A stretch of DNA of 64,000 nt from Echria macrotheca. Lineage: Eukaryota > Ascomycota > Sordariomycetes > Sordariales > Schizotheciaceae. The notes below the pieces were generated by a model. The model made no database searches, was not told where the DNA came from, and was given only the letters and a program-made list of their open reading frames with translations. This document shows positions 12,902 to 24,616 of this stretch, piece by piece. The DNA lies in NCBI GenBank assembly GCA_030411725.1, contig MU839851.1, positions 124,001 through 188,000 of the forward strand, given 5' to 3'. A program made the translations under genes and the position numbers. Numbering within the stretch: position 1 is the first letter of the stretch; each line of letters opens with the position of its first letter.

Positions 12902-14252
12902 CAGGGTTAGCAAATTAGTCAGTAGTCATTAGTCAATAGTCACTAACTACAGTAGTCAGTAGTCAGGCCTGTAACTAGACTATAGTAGTTAGTAGTTAGG
13001 GTAGTAATTAGGCTACGGTAGTTAATAGTTAGACTACTGTATACTATAGTCTAACTTCTAGTCAAATATAATATATTATTTTTAATTGCAAAATACTTTA
13101 AAGCCTACTAATGCTGTCAATTTACAAATTTATCGTAATAAAATGTAAAGTATAGTGTATGATAGGTAATAATAATATATTTACTAATAATAACGGTATG
13201 AGTAAAGCTGAAAATCATCGGTTTTTAATAAGAGTTTTTACAATTTATATATATTATAACGTGAAATTAAGATTTACCACCTTTACACTGATACTTAATA
13301 CATTTCAAAAGTATATACGCTGTATTTGTAATAATATATATTTTACCTATAAGCTAGTTTTATGTTATTAGTTAAGCTGGATTTTTAAAATAAAGTTTAA
13401 AATCTATAAATGCAAAAAGTTGCAATTAGAGTTAAATAGCAATGTCGATTTCCAACAAATTCTTATACGGCGAAGAAAAGTGCTAACTTTGAACAAAAGG
13501 CAGTAATATATGATTAGTATCAAGATATTTTACTTAATGTAAAAATGTTTTTACTTTTAGTAGGCTTACTAATTAAAATTACGGCTTTTACTATTTTCAC
13601 CCTTAAATACCCTTTACCGTTACAATGAATAAATATCTTTTAACCTTTGTACTAGAAATATTCATTATATATTGTAAACACAACTTACTTGAAGTTTATA
13701 GCTTAATATGGGATTTTGAGAAATGATTGGAAATTGAAGTGTATATAAAGTTGTAATTAGGTTAAAGTAGAGATATAAATTTTTAATACCCTATCAAAAA
13801 TCCACCAAGTGTAATAACGCATAATTAAAAGTACTTATAGGTAAGGCACAACTATTATTACTAGCTAGGGTTGAAATATTCTACAATTTTCCATAATTGG
13901 AATTATTATTGAGATATTATTAATATACTTTTCAGTATTTATAAGCCTTATAATATAAGTATTTTGAAGATATTAACTTGAATATTATAAAAACGAGTTA
14001 TTAAATATTAAATACTTTAGTTCTAATTACAAGAACCATTACTTATTATATATTACTACTAGTTACTAATTAAAAAGCAATTAATAATAATTATTTCAAT
14101 TAATTATTATTTTTAATATTTTTTACCTATTAACTACTCTAGTTAGATTACTAACTACAGTAGTAAGAGTAGTCTGTCTACTTAGTAGTTGTTAGTAGTT
14201 AAGGTACTGATTAGACTACAGTAGTTAGTAGTCTGACTAATTGCCAACCCTG
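12902..14252 (+). mobile_element. Family B hAT-like non-autonomous element, copy 1 (1351 bp)
   Basis: It begins CAGGGTTAGCAAATTAGTC and ends GACTAATTGCCAACCCTG, which are inverted repeats of each other. It is flanked by a perfect 8-bp duplication GTTTTAAC (12894-12901 and 14253-14260). An 8-bp TSD together with CAGGG termini is typical of hAT elements. Both ends carry dense AGTAGTC / GACTACT subterminal repeats. The interior is AT-rich and non-coding, so any transposition would need transposase supplied in trans. Confidence 0.88.
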
Positions 14253-14278
14253 GTTTTAACGAAGTTTTATTCTAATTA

Positions 14279-14728
14279 ACGTATAAAACCGTTTTTTTGA
14301 CTCGACCGGCTTCTTGACCGCCCGAAAACATATAGCTAACCCTGAGATTCACACCCCTGATTACTTCCCTCAAAGTGGTTTAAAAACTACAAAAGTAATA
14401 TCATTAAATTTAATTTTTTAAGACGATTTCAAAAATATGCATGATGAAATTTTTGCCCCAGTAGTTCTCTTGTTATTTCCATCAGCACTATAGTAACCTT
14501 AACCCTTATACCGGTTATATACAATTTTTAATATATTACAGGGAACTTTAGGTAAAATTTGATGCAAATTAAAAATAAGATTATTTAAAGATTAAAGTTT
14601 TTATAGGTAATATTTTTATAATTTTTAAACTGCTCCTGGGTAAGTAATTAGGGGTAGGATTTTAGGGTTAGCTATGTGTTTTTGGGCGGTTAAGAAGCCG
14701 GTTGAGTTAAGAAGACGGTTTTATACGT
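14279..14728. mobile_element. Fold-back / long-TIR element (450 bp)
   Basis: The left arm starting ACGTATAAAACCG is the reverse complement of the right arm ending CGGTTTTATACGT. The similarity extends roughly 85 bp clearly and about 200 bp more loosely, so nearly the whole element folds back on itself. A TA dinucleotide flanks both ends (14277-14278, 14729-14730), compatible with a Tc1/mariner-type target. Differences between the arms are mostly C/T and G/A. No coding capacity is seen. Confidence 0.75.
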
Positions 14729-15215
14729 TATTAAGCTTCCCTTTTAAGTTTTCCGTTTTACTAAATTAGTAAAACGCCCTACGTAGCCGCTATAGCTATA
14801 TTCACTTTTATATTGCTTCTTTAAAATCTAATCTATAAGTTTAAAGCTATTATTTCTTTAGCTAATACTTACCTGATTGTAACCGCAAGTAATTTACTAA
14901 TACTTCGTTTACTAAGCTTCAATTATACTAATATAGAAAATATAAAGGTGTAATTTTTTTACGTAGGGGGTATAGTTTATTTCTACTGGTACCGCTTTAC
15001 GTTTCCTTGTAACGTTCTTATTTCCAAACCATACAAATTCTAAAATAATAGTACTAATTTTAATAAATTATATTATTTTCTTCAATTAATCCAATAATAT
15101 AAAGCCGAACTTTATACTATAATACTATAAAGTTTTATTTTTAAATGGATTAAAGCCTTCTAATAAAGCTTATACCCATCTATCTAATTTAAGGGTATTA
15201 TAATATAATTACATA

Positions 15216-15333
15216 TGCGCGCCGAGATTAGATAGAAGGCACTCATGTGCTATAACTATATAGAAGAGGGACCGCCTACCCCTTAGGGGTGGAAGCCTTC
15301 GGCTTCCTACGGTTTAAGACAAATAATAATAAC
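15216..15333 (+). mobile_element. SINE-like element, 5'-truncated copy
   Basis: The 118-bp body is flanked by a perfect 14-bp duplication AATATAATTACATA (15202-15215 and 15334-15347). It carries the family's GC-rich hairpins and ends in the ACAAATAATAATAAC tail. It equals the 3' third of the 391-bp copy at 41570-41960. A variable 5' end, fixed 3' end and long TSD indicate LINE-type retroposition. Confidence 0.85.
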
Positions 15334-15689
15334 AATATAATTACATAAGCTAAATGTTTAATTGATGATTAGAAATCCAATTGTGCAATAAGTTACAATT
15401 GGGTTAAAATAAGAACTTGAGCTTCCAACCACTTTTATTAAATCGAGGAACTATAATATTATAAAATAAAAGTTACTACTTATTAGGCAATCGTATAATA
15501 TAATAATAACTTACTCTAGATATGTATTTTTAGGTTAATCTTGTAATAATAAGTTTTTTAAATCCTTTTTCGATAAAGAAATACTTGTCTCCGCATTACT
15601 AGAGTATTTTTAAATGAACTTTGATGCTAAAAGTTAAAGTATACTGCTGTATATACTACTTGAAAGCTATTCAAGTTAACTAAGTAAGT

Positions 15690-15900
15690 CGGATTTGTAA
15701 TCGAAAGTTCAAAATTGGACATCCTAAATCGTCGATCTAAGTTGGTTTGCCTTTATCGATTTTCGAAGGCTTTTAATATATTCCAGGAGTTCAATTACTA
15801 CGAAACCAAGTTTTTATATAATAATTAGAAATAGTATCACTACTAATTATTAATGATTATTACGTAATTAATACCTTATATAATAATATTAGCGGTTTAA
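15690..15900 (-). repeat. Repeat C, copy 1 (inverse of 39165-39325)
   Basis: This stretch, containing TAATATATTCCAGGAG, is recognisably the reverse complement of sequence near 39165-39325, with decay. It is not family A or B sequence and no ends or TSD could be fixed. The element class is unknown. Confidence 0.5.
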
Positions 15901-17445
15901 ATAAACTTTGCTATTATTTATTATCTTTTTATATTTGTAATAAAAAAAGTAACGGAAAAGGTGAAAGTGGCAACTCCGCTTGTTAATAGAGAAAAACTAG
16001 TAAAAATTAGTATAAAGAAGCTTAAAATATGAATTATTAATTCTATTAGCCAATATTAATATATGTAGCCTATATTTAGGGTCGAGACACTAGTTCTTAG
16101 ATAATAGTTCAGTAGTCCGGACTACTGGACTACTCGAAAATTAAGTTTTATATTAAATTTAGTGTTATTAAGGTACTTTTCGTATAAAAAAGAACCTTTT
16201 ACTATAATACTATGATTTTTTTAAAAAAGAGTTAAGGCTTATATATAATAAGGCTTATAATTATTTATTCAGCCTATAAGTTACTGTAATATAATTACGT
16301 AAACTGACTTTTTAATTAGTGACTAAAAATCCGCTTGTGTAAACAGTTATAATCGGGTTGAAATAATAACTTTAGCTTTTAACTACTTTTATTAAATCGA
16401 GGAGTTAGAATACTACAAAATAAAACTATTACCTATTTAGTAACAATAAAATAGAGTAATAGCATATTTTAGATTTATATTTTTTTTAGCTTTATCTCGT
16501 AATAATGATCTTTTTACAGTTTTTTTCGATTAAAATCCATTTTTCTCCTTCTTTCCATACCATTTCTAAAAAGGCTTTTGTGCTAGAAGATATAGTATAC
16601 TACTATATATACTACCTAAAAGCTATTTTAAGTTAATTACTAAGCTCGAATTTTCATTAACAATTTAAAATACAGTTATATTAAAAGGCGTAATTAGCTC
16701 AAAATAAAAACTTCATATTTTAATCAACTTTAGTAAGCTTAGTAATAATAACAACGTAAAGTGAAAAATATTAGCTAGGAAATAAGGTTATACTAAGTTA
16801 ATAAACTACTAAAAATATTTATTTTATTAAGCTAATTTTGTAACATTTTTATTACAAGGCTTTTTTACAGGGTTAGGATATTAGTTCTTAAATATTAGTT
16901 TAGTAATCCGGACTACTATAGTTTAGTAGTTAAAATTACAACTGTGACTAAATTACCCGGAATTAATAGTATAAAGGGTAACTAAACTACTAAACTAGTA
17001 GTTTAGGGAGTAATTAAACTACCTGGACTAATAATATAGATTACTGGACTATTAATCCAAACTATTAAATTACTAAGAAGATTAAATTTCAAATTATATT
17101 AAGGCACTTTTCCTATAAAACCAAACTTTCCACTATAATACCATAAATCTCTTTAACATTAATTCAAGGCTTATAATAAACATTATAACTATTTACTTAG
17201 CCTATAAGTTATTATAGTATAATTACGTAGAATATATTTTTAATTAATAATTAAAAATTTACTTATATAAATATTTACAATTAGATTAATATAATAACTT
17301 TAGCCTTTAACCACTTTTATTAAATTAAAAAATTAAAAAAATTATAAGATAGAATATTATTACTTATTAAGTAATAATATAATATAATAAAAACCTATTT
17401 TAGATTTTTTATTTTTTTTTGCCTAATTTTGTAGTAATTTTTTTA

Positions 17446-17586
17446 GGTGTGAAAGGGAGCCTACCCCCCCTACTGCATAAGTGGCAACCTATTGGACCGT
17501 CAGGATTTAATGTGGCTAGTATTTACTTACTATATAAGCAAGAGGTATTTGTGGGCCGGATAACGGGGTGGGCTCCGTTTCACACC
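17446..17586. mobile_element. Mariner-like MITE (141 bp)
   Basis: Terminal inverted repeats begin GGTGTGAAA and extend about 21 bp with two mismatches. TA flanks both sides (17444-17445, 17587-17588). It is GC-richer than its host and shows little C-to-T decay, suggesting late insertion or a length too short for RIP. It interrupts the family A copy at 16868-18819. Confidence 0.85.
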
Positions 17587-18076
17587 TAAAGAGATAATCC
17601 TTTTAGCGGTTTTTTTAGTAAAAAAAATATTTTTCTCTCTATTCCTATATTATTTTTGAAACGTGTATAGTATTAACAGGTAAGTTACACTATTGTATAT
17701 ACAACTTAAAAGCTATTTTAAGTTAACTAAGTAAACTCGATTTTTAATTTACTATTTACACTCCACTTATAAAAAGGTATAATTGGCCCGAAATAAGAAC
17801 TTTATATTTTAATCGATTCTAATAAATCTAATAGCTATAGTAATTGAGAGTAAAAAGTACCAACTCAGAAATAACGTTATACTGAAATAGTAAGCTATTT
17901 TAAACATATATTTTACTAAGCCAATTTGGTAATATTCCCATTTTAAGGCACTTTAAAACGCAAAAGAATATAATGAAATTTACCAGCTAGAGAACTTATT
18001 AAAACTAATGAATAGATTTTAATGTTTATGAGCTGACATTAATATATTATATAGCCTACATTAGTAATAATTATAA

Positions 18077-18723
18077 AAGAGGATATCTCGCCTTACTGTA
18101 GGATTTGTCTTTTCTCACTGTAGTACATCTGATCTGCTCCACTTTTCCGCCTACTAAGCTATTACAGGTAGGCGGTGAAGGGCGTCGCAGTTTAGTTGAT
18201 TGAACTACCGTTTCCACTGCTGCCAGTACTTGCGACCATAGGGTACCGAGGCTGGATTTGTTCAAATCTGCTGTTTTTGCTATAATTGTTAATTAGAATC
18301 GATTTTAGTCTAACCGATAAGGAAGCGATAAGATGCCGGCTTAGTAAAGCACCGCTGCCGTAGTTGCTTTACTACTAGCTAAGTACTTAAAAGTCCTTTG
18401 TACCCCTTTACGTCTCATTAACTTTTATCTACAAGTAGTTAATTATAGCTAATGTAGTATGATTCAATTGCCCTTACCTTTGCGACAGCAGCGTAGCAGC
18501 TACGAAAGTCGTAATAGCGACGTGGGTACGCGCAGTTGGAAGGTTTGTTGCTGTTGTAATAGTCGATTGATCGTAAGGTGCGAGGCGGCAGAATTTTGGG
18601 TAGGCGATTTGGCGGATATACCTTTTTAGGTAGGGTTTTGTGGGGGGTGAGGGTTATACATGGGGATTTTTGGAAATTATAGTGAGAAAAGACAAATCCT
18701 ACAGTAAGGCGAGATATCCTCTT
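18077..18723. mobile_element. TIR element with about 44-bp terminal inverted repeats (647 bp)
   Basis: The left end AAGAGGATATCTCGCCTTAC is repeated inverted at the right end, and the match continues through GTAGGATTTGTCTTTTCTCACT. ATAA flanks both sides (18073-18076, 18724-18727) as a possible 4-bp TSD. The interior is mixed composition, less decayed than its surroundings, and contains no convincing protein. Superfamily not assigned. Confidence 0.75.
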
Positions 18724-18956
18724 ATAAAAATATTTAATTAATAACTTTAAATAGTAATTAAAAAATAAAAATACCCTATTAAGGGGTAAACTACTTGTCC
18801 GGTCCAAATCCCAACCCTGCTTTTTTATCATCTTTTTATATTTATAAATTATAATATAGAAATAATAATTAAATACATAGAAAGTAGCAAATCCGCTCAT
18901 AAATACAAAACAAGCGGTAGAATGTGGTAAATATAGGCTTAATCAATAAAATATTA

Positions 18957-19040
18957 TTATCATTTATCTTAAACCGTAAAAGGCCCAAAGCTTCCACACC
19001 TAATAAATAGGTGGTCTCTCTTTTATCTAGTCATAGCACA
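18957..19040 (-). mobile_element. SINE-like element, short 5'-truncated copy
   Basis: Minus-strand copy of the 3' end of the family (tail, then the first hairpins). It is flanked by a 14-bp duplication TYAATAAAATATTA (18943-18956 and 19041-19054) with a single C/T difference. It lies in the right half of the outer family A copy. Confidence 0.75.
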
Positions 19041-21448
19041 TTAATAAAATATTAATTTATTAACTAATATAAATATAGTATATAACTTATATCTATAATA
19101 CTAATTAGAATATTTAATTAATAAGCCTATATAACAATTAAAAATTAAAAATACTGTATTAAGGGGTAGATTATTAGTACGGACTAAATCCCAACTCTAA
19201 TTACAAAATTAGCCTAAAAACAAATTATATTATTAATTAATAAGTAGTAACGTTTCTAGTATAATATTGAAATTCCTAAATTTAATAAAAGTAATTAGAA
19301 ACCAAAGTTATCATTTAACCTAATTATAGCTTTTAAGTAAGTAGATTTTTAATTAAAAATTAAAAGTTAAATTCACGTAACTATATTATTATCACAGCCC
19401 CAACCGGTCTATAACCCACTTAAGGCCTTAGGTAGTTTATACGCCCTATACCGCATACTACTATTAGTTTAGCTTTAGGATCCAAGCTTAACCTGTTTCC
19501 TTTCTCCTTACACTTCTTATTCTAATCAAATACCACTCCTTATTTAAACCCTTATATTTATTAAAGCAGTACCCTAATATAATAAAAAGTATCGAAAACC
19601 CCATTTTACCATTTATTTTATTTTTACGCTTATTAAAAGTAACTAATAACGCAAATCCCTAACTAAATAAGCGATTTTCTACATTATAATATATAAAGAA
19701 GATACTATACTACCAAATTAAGTATAACCTAATCTAATTAAGTATTTAAATCAAGTTAAATAATTAACCAAGATAGCTAAGGAAACAAATCCTAATTATT
19801 TTAACAATAATAATAAGCCTAAGCGCAAATAATTTAATCTACGCAACCTCAACTATATCGCCCCGAAAAACAAAAAGGATACAAAATTATATTACCAATT
19901 AGCAATAATCAAATATATTCCCAACTACTATACGATATATTTTACTACTATATAAAAAGAAAATAAAAAGGCTAATAGTAAAAAAGAGGAAGATAATTTC
20001 TAAATTAAAAAGGAATTTTATAAAATACTTTACCGTTACAGTTAGCTTAACTACTATATCTTTACCTAAATAAATTTTAATAATAATTTATAGGAGAAAG
20101 TACTTATTATTACTATTAATATTTTTTATTATAAGGATTTTACCTTTATCTTTTAAAATATAGCTCCTAAAGGTTATAATCTCTATTCTAAAAACTTAAT
20201 AAATAAATTCAACTTTATTAAGTATATTAAAAGGGTTTTTAAAATTATATTTTATAAAATACGCGCTATATATATCTTTATATTTACTTACCATTAGTAA
20301 ATTAAATAAGTTTATCTTATTATTTATAACTTTAATATTAACTTTTTATATTTATATACTTAAATTTACAAGGTTTATAGTATTATAAAGTTCCCTAAGA
20401 ATAAGGGGTACGTTAATGATAAAAAAATACATTTACTTAGTTTTTTAACGTTGAATTACGTTACTTCAGTTTTACTGATTTTAAATTTTTCCTAGATAAT
20501 AAAATTATTATATCGCTTACTAGTAATTAAAACGTTTATATTAGTAAAAAAGCTACTTGTAATAATTAGGTATTAGTTAAGCGTACTATATTATAATTAA
20601 TAAGTAAATGCGTTATATTAACTAACTTATTAAGGTTATTAAGTTTTTGAACTATTAGAAAAGTTACTATAATATACTAACTAAATAGTTAAATACCTTT
20701 ACTATTAGTTCCGGTTAATCCGCCAAGGTTGAAAAAGCTTTCATCTTTTACGATAATTTTAACTACAATATAATCACCTTTAAAGTTTAACTTTACTAAA
20801 TCGAAAATAAGATAAAGGTAAATACTAGTCATTTTATGGTAAATTACGTTAAATAAGTATATATTAAAAGCTATTTTCAAGGTAATATTACCGCTAATTT
20901 AGTACCATTTCTACATTATAACTACTTAACCCTTATTATTTTATTAACCTAATTATTTAATTACCTTAAACGTACTTATGCAAACCTTGATAAAATTAAA
21001 ACTATTTATGAAAAATTTAATTAACTATAAATATAAATAAATAAGGACTTTCTTAAATTTTATAATGCCTTTATCAGTTTAATTAATATTAGCTATTACC
21101 TTAAGTCCGATTAAAACTTAAAAATATACCGTAAGCTTTTAATTACCCTAAAAATAATATAATTAAAAAATATCTTAATTACAATATAGGCTTTAAAAAA
21201 TACTCTTAAAACGTTAGAAAAATTACTATAAGTTATAGTTACAACGTAGTATAAGGAGCTTACAATTATAATAAGTTTATATAAATAAATTAAAGCAATT
21301 AGGCTATTTAATTTAATAACGCGTTTAACCTGTAAAGTAATAATAGCTTATAAGGTAAAGGTAGTTACGTCACTACCCTAGTACGATTAAACTCAACTGT
21401 TAATTTAAATTTAAATTTAGTTACTTTTACCTTAATAAGTATAATAAT

Positions 21449-23888
21449 CAGGGTTGGGACATTAGTCCTTAGTTATTAGTTCGGTAGTTTAGACTACTGT
21501 AGTCTAGTAATTAGAATTACGGCCGTGACTAGACTACTGGACTAGTAGTTTGGGGGGTGACTAGACTACCGTTACTAGTAGTCCGGACTACTGGACTACT
21601 AGTCCGGACTATTAGAGTACTGCGAAATTTAAATTATATATTAAATTTAGTTATATTAAGGCACTTTTGGTATAAAACTAAACTTTTTACTATAGTACAA
21701 TAGGTTTTTTAAAAACTATTTAAGGCTTATAATACAGCTTATAACCATCTATTTAACTTATAACGTATTATAATATAATTACGTAAACTGAACTTTTAAT
21801 TAATAATTAAAAATACACTTGTGCAAAAACTTATAATTGGGTCAAAATAACAATTTTGGGCTTTAACCACTTTTATTAAATCGAAAACTTACATTACAAT
21901 AAAATTAAAGTTACTACCTACCAAGTAATAGTGAAATAGAGTGGGAGTATATTTTAAATTTATATATTATTAGCTTACTCTCGTAATAATAAGCTTTTTA
22001 CGGTGATTTTGCGATCGAAATCTACTTTTCTCCCCATTTCCATAATATCTTTAAATAATCTTTGGTGGTAAAAGATACGGTTTACTACTATATTTACCAC
22101 CTAAAAGCCATTTTAAGTTAATTAGCTAAACTCGATTTTTGATTATCGATTTCAAATCCAGTTATCTCAAAAAGCGTAATTGGCTCAAAATAAACACTTT
22201 ATATTTTAATTAATTCTACTGAGTCCAATAGCAATAATAACGTGAAGTAAAAAAGAGTAACTGTGAAATAACCTTATCCTAAGTTAGTAAGCCACTTAAA
22301 ATATTTATTTTACTAAGCCAAATTCGTTATATTCTTATTTTAACGCTGTTTTATCATTTTTTTCCTTATTTATAATATAAAAGTAATAAGAAGAAAAGGG
22401 ACGTTTTACTGAAAAAGATAGATTATTAATTTTATTACCTAATAGCAGGGTTGGGATTTAGTCCGGACTACTAGTCCAGTAGTCTAGTCACCCCCCGGAC
22501 TAGTAGTCCACCCTTTAATATAGTATTCTTAATTTTTAAATACTATATTAGGCTTATTAATTAATTACCTCAATTATTATTACTAATATAAGCTATATAC
22601 TATATTAATATTAGCTAATAAAATTAATAATCGACTTATTAGAAATAATATGTTATCTCCTATGTAAAATCTCATTATGTTTTTTTGCTTTTTTAAGTGC
22701 AAAATGCCTTAAAGTGAGAATATTACGAAATTGGCTTAGTAAAATATATATTTAAAATAGCTTACTACTTTAGTATAATGTTATTTCCTGATTGGTATTT
22801 TTTACTTTTAGTTAGTATAGCTGTTGGATTTATTAGAGCCGATTAAAATTCGAGGTTCTTATTTTGAGCCAATTGCACCTTTTTATATCACTAGATCTTA
22901 AATCGTTAATTAAAAATCCAGTTTACTTAATTAATTTAAAATGGCTTATAGGTAGTGTATAGGGTAGGATACTTTACCTTATAGCACTTAGGGTTATATA
23001 AACTTAATATGGGAATGGAGAGGAAATTATACTTTTATCAAACAAACCCCTAAAAGAATTATTATTAGTAGACTGGCCTGGAAAAATATAAGTCTAAAAT
23101 AGGCTATTGTTTTGATATATTACTACTTAACAAGTAGTGGCTTTTATTTTGTTATATTACAGTTACTCGATTTAATAAAAGTAGTTAAAAATTGAAGTTG
23201 TTATTTTAAACCAATTGTGGCTTTTTGTGGAAGTGGATTTTCTGATCCTTAATTAAAAACTGAATTCACGTAATTATATTATAATAACTTATAGGTTGAA
23301 TAAATAGTTATAAGCTTTATTATAAGCCTTAAATCCATTTAAAATAGTTGATAGTATTATAGTAAAAAGTTTAATTTTATAGAAAATGTGCTATAAAAGT
23401 CGATTTTATAATAAATAACCGTGGGAAAAATAAGAAACTACATAATCAGTAAATATAATTATTTAATTAATATTTTAATTTTCAATTTTTACAATAGTCT
23501 AGTAGTCCGGACTACTAGTCCAGGTAGTCTAGTTACTACCCGGACTACTAGTCCAGTAGTCTAGTTACGGCCGTGATTCTGACTACTGGATTATGGTAGT
23601 TCGGATTACCGGACTAATGACTAAGGACTAATGTCCCAACCCTGCCTAATAGTGATATACTATATACCGTTTATTAGTAATAAGAATTAAAATAAGTAAT
23701 TAAAAAGCCTAATATAGTTATTAAAGAATAAAAATACTATATTAAGGGGTGGATTACTAGTCCGGACTAGTGACTATAACAGTTAAGTAGTTTGGACTAT
23801 TAGTCCGGGAGGTGACTAGACCACTGGACTAGTAGTCCGGGCTGTGACTAGACTACTGTGACTAGTTCCGGACTAAATCCCAACCCTG
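21449..23888 (+). mobile_element. Family A hAT-like element containing a second family A element (2440 bp with insert)
   Basis: It starts CAGGGTTGGGACATTAGTCC and ends GACTAAATCCCAACCCTG. Flanks are ATAATAAT (21441-21448) and ATAGTAAT (23889-23896), an 8-bp TSD with one G/A difference. Without the nested copy it is about 1.23 kb. It sits in the older Gypsy body. Confidence 0.85.
22446..23644 (-). mobile_element. Family A hAT-like element, nested, inverse orientation (1199 bp)
   Basis: It starts CAGGGTTGGGATTTAGTCC and ends ACTAATGTCCCAACCCTG, with a perfect 8-bp TSD CCTAATAG (22438-22445 and 23645-23652). It is an uninterrupted family A copy of about 1.2 kb. The ends carry clustered TAGTCCGGACTA palindromes, and the interior has no coding frame. 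Confidence 0.92.
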
Positions 23889-24166
23889 ATAGTAATAAAG
23901 GCGAAAATAGCTTAAATTAATACTGTAAAACTACTACGCTACGCGGAGAAAAAACTTTACTTTACGTATAATATGCTTAACTATATTACGCGTAACTATT
24001 TAATAAAAAAGACTTTTACTTTACTTAAATTTACGAAATCGTCGAGGGTTATTAACGTTATTTTTGACGTATTAGTTAAAGTACTAAGACTATTATAGTT
24101 AAAAAGGAGTTTTAAAGCGGCTTAAAAAATTAAATTCCTTGGGGAATATTAACTTTTTCCTAGGGA

Positions 24167-24616
24167 TGTCACGACCCGTGGTGGGGCCGTGGGGGCCTCA
24201 GGCACGAAAAGGGTCGGGACAGCCAATCAGGAAGAACCCGGGGGAAGTAGGTACAGCGCACGGGTCCTGGGACGCAACGGCCAATCAGGAAGGACCCAGG
24301 GACCCAGGGACCCGGGGCCGGGTCCGTGGGCCTTTGGGTCCAAGGGTCCCGGGGACCCGGGGACCCGGGGCCGGGACCACGGGTCCACGGGTCCACGATT
24401 TTCACAGATATATATAGGGCCGGTCCTGGCCCTGGATTTCCCCTCGATAGCAGTAACGATAATAACACTACTTTGCACCTTTGCACTGAAGCATCTTCTG
24501 ACTGCTTACGATCTGTGTGATCACCAGCACTTCTACCTACCTTACACCCGGCACTCCTTACCTCTGTGACCACAGTCAAGAACCCTCACAGGGTTAGGGT
24601 TATACAGGTCGTTACA
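24167..24616 (+). mobile_element. Solo LTR (450 bp), little decayed
   Basis: It starts TGTCACGACC and ends GGTCGTTACA, the inverted TG...CA termini of a Gypsy-type LTR. It has a perfect 5-bp TSD AGGGA (24162-24166, 24617-24621). It is GC-rich with internal GGGACCC-type repeats, a TATATATA box at 24409-24416 and no sign of the surrounding AT decay. The internal region is absent, which implies LTR-LTR recombination after insertion. Frames within it are not genes. Confidence 0.92.

Larger units (their letters stand above)
15040..16076 (+). repeat. Family A relic, 5'-truncated, interrupted by other repeats
   Basis: Interior family A sequence in forward orientation can be followed on both sides of the SINE-like copy at 15216-15333. 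It includes the conserved blocks around ACAATTGGGTTAAAATAA and TTTATTAAATCGAGGA. No terminal repeat was found for this copy, and from about 15.69 to 15.90 kb it is replaced by repeat C. Confidence 0.5.
16868..18819 (+). mobile_element. Family A hAT-like element with two nested TIR elements (1952 bp)
   Basis: It starts CAGGGTTAGGATATTAG and ends CAAATCCCAACCCTG, with a perfect 8-bp TSD CTTTTTTA at 16860-16867 and 18820-18827. It is inserted in an older family A copy. Removing the elements at 17446-17586 and 18077-18723 leaves about 1.16 kb, close to the 1.2-kb core of other copies. No coding frame is present. Confidence 0.85.
16077..19199 (+). mobile_element. Family A element, outer copy carrying nested insertions
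   Basis: It has a family A left terminus at 16077 (TAGGGTCGAGACACTAG, first base C-to-T) and a decayed right terminus ending CCCAACTCTA at 19199. It is split by the complete family A copy at 16868-18819 and by a SINE-like copy at 18957-19040. The 8 bases outside the two ends do not match, so the two ends may come from different insertions or a flank was rearranged. Confidence 0.5.

Noticed and set aside
13159..13371. 70-residue reading frame in the AT-rich block
   Set aside because: It lies inside a family B element, is composed of AT-driven residues (I, Y, N, F, L), and has no recognisable domain.
24139..24579. Several overlapping proline/glycine-rich frames on both strands
   Set aside because: They are produced by the GGGACCC repeats of the solo LTR.
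24588..24604. Telomere repeat (GGGTTAGGGTT)
   Set aside because: Only about one and a half units, inside the solo LTR; not a telomere.
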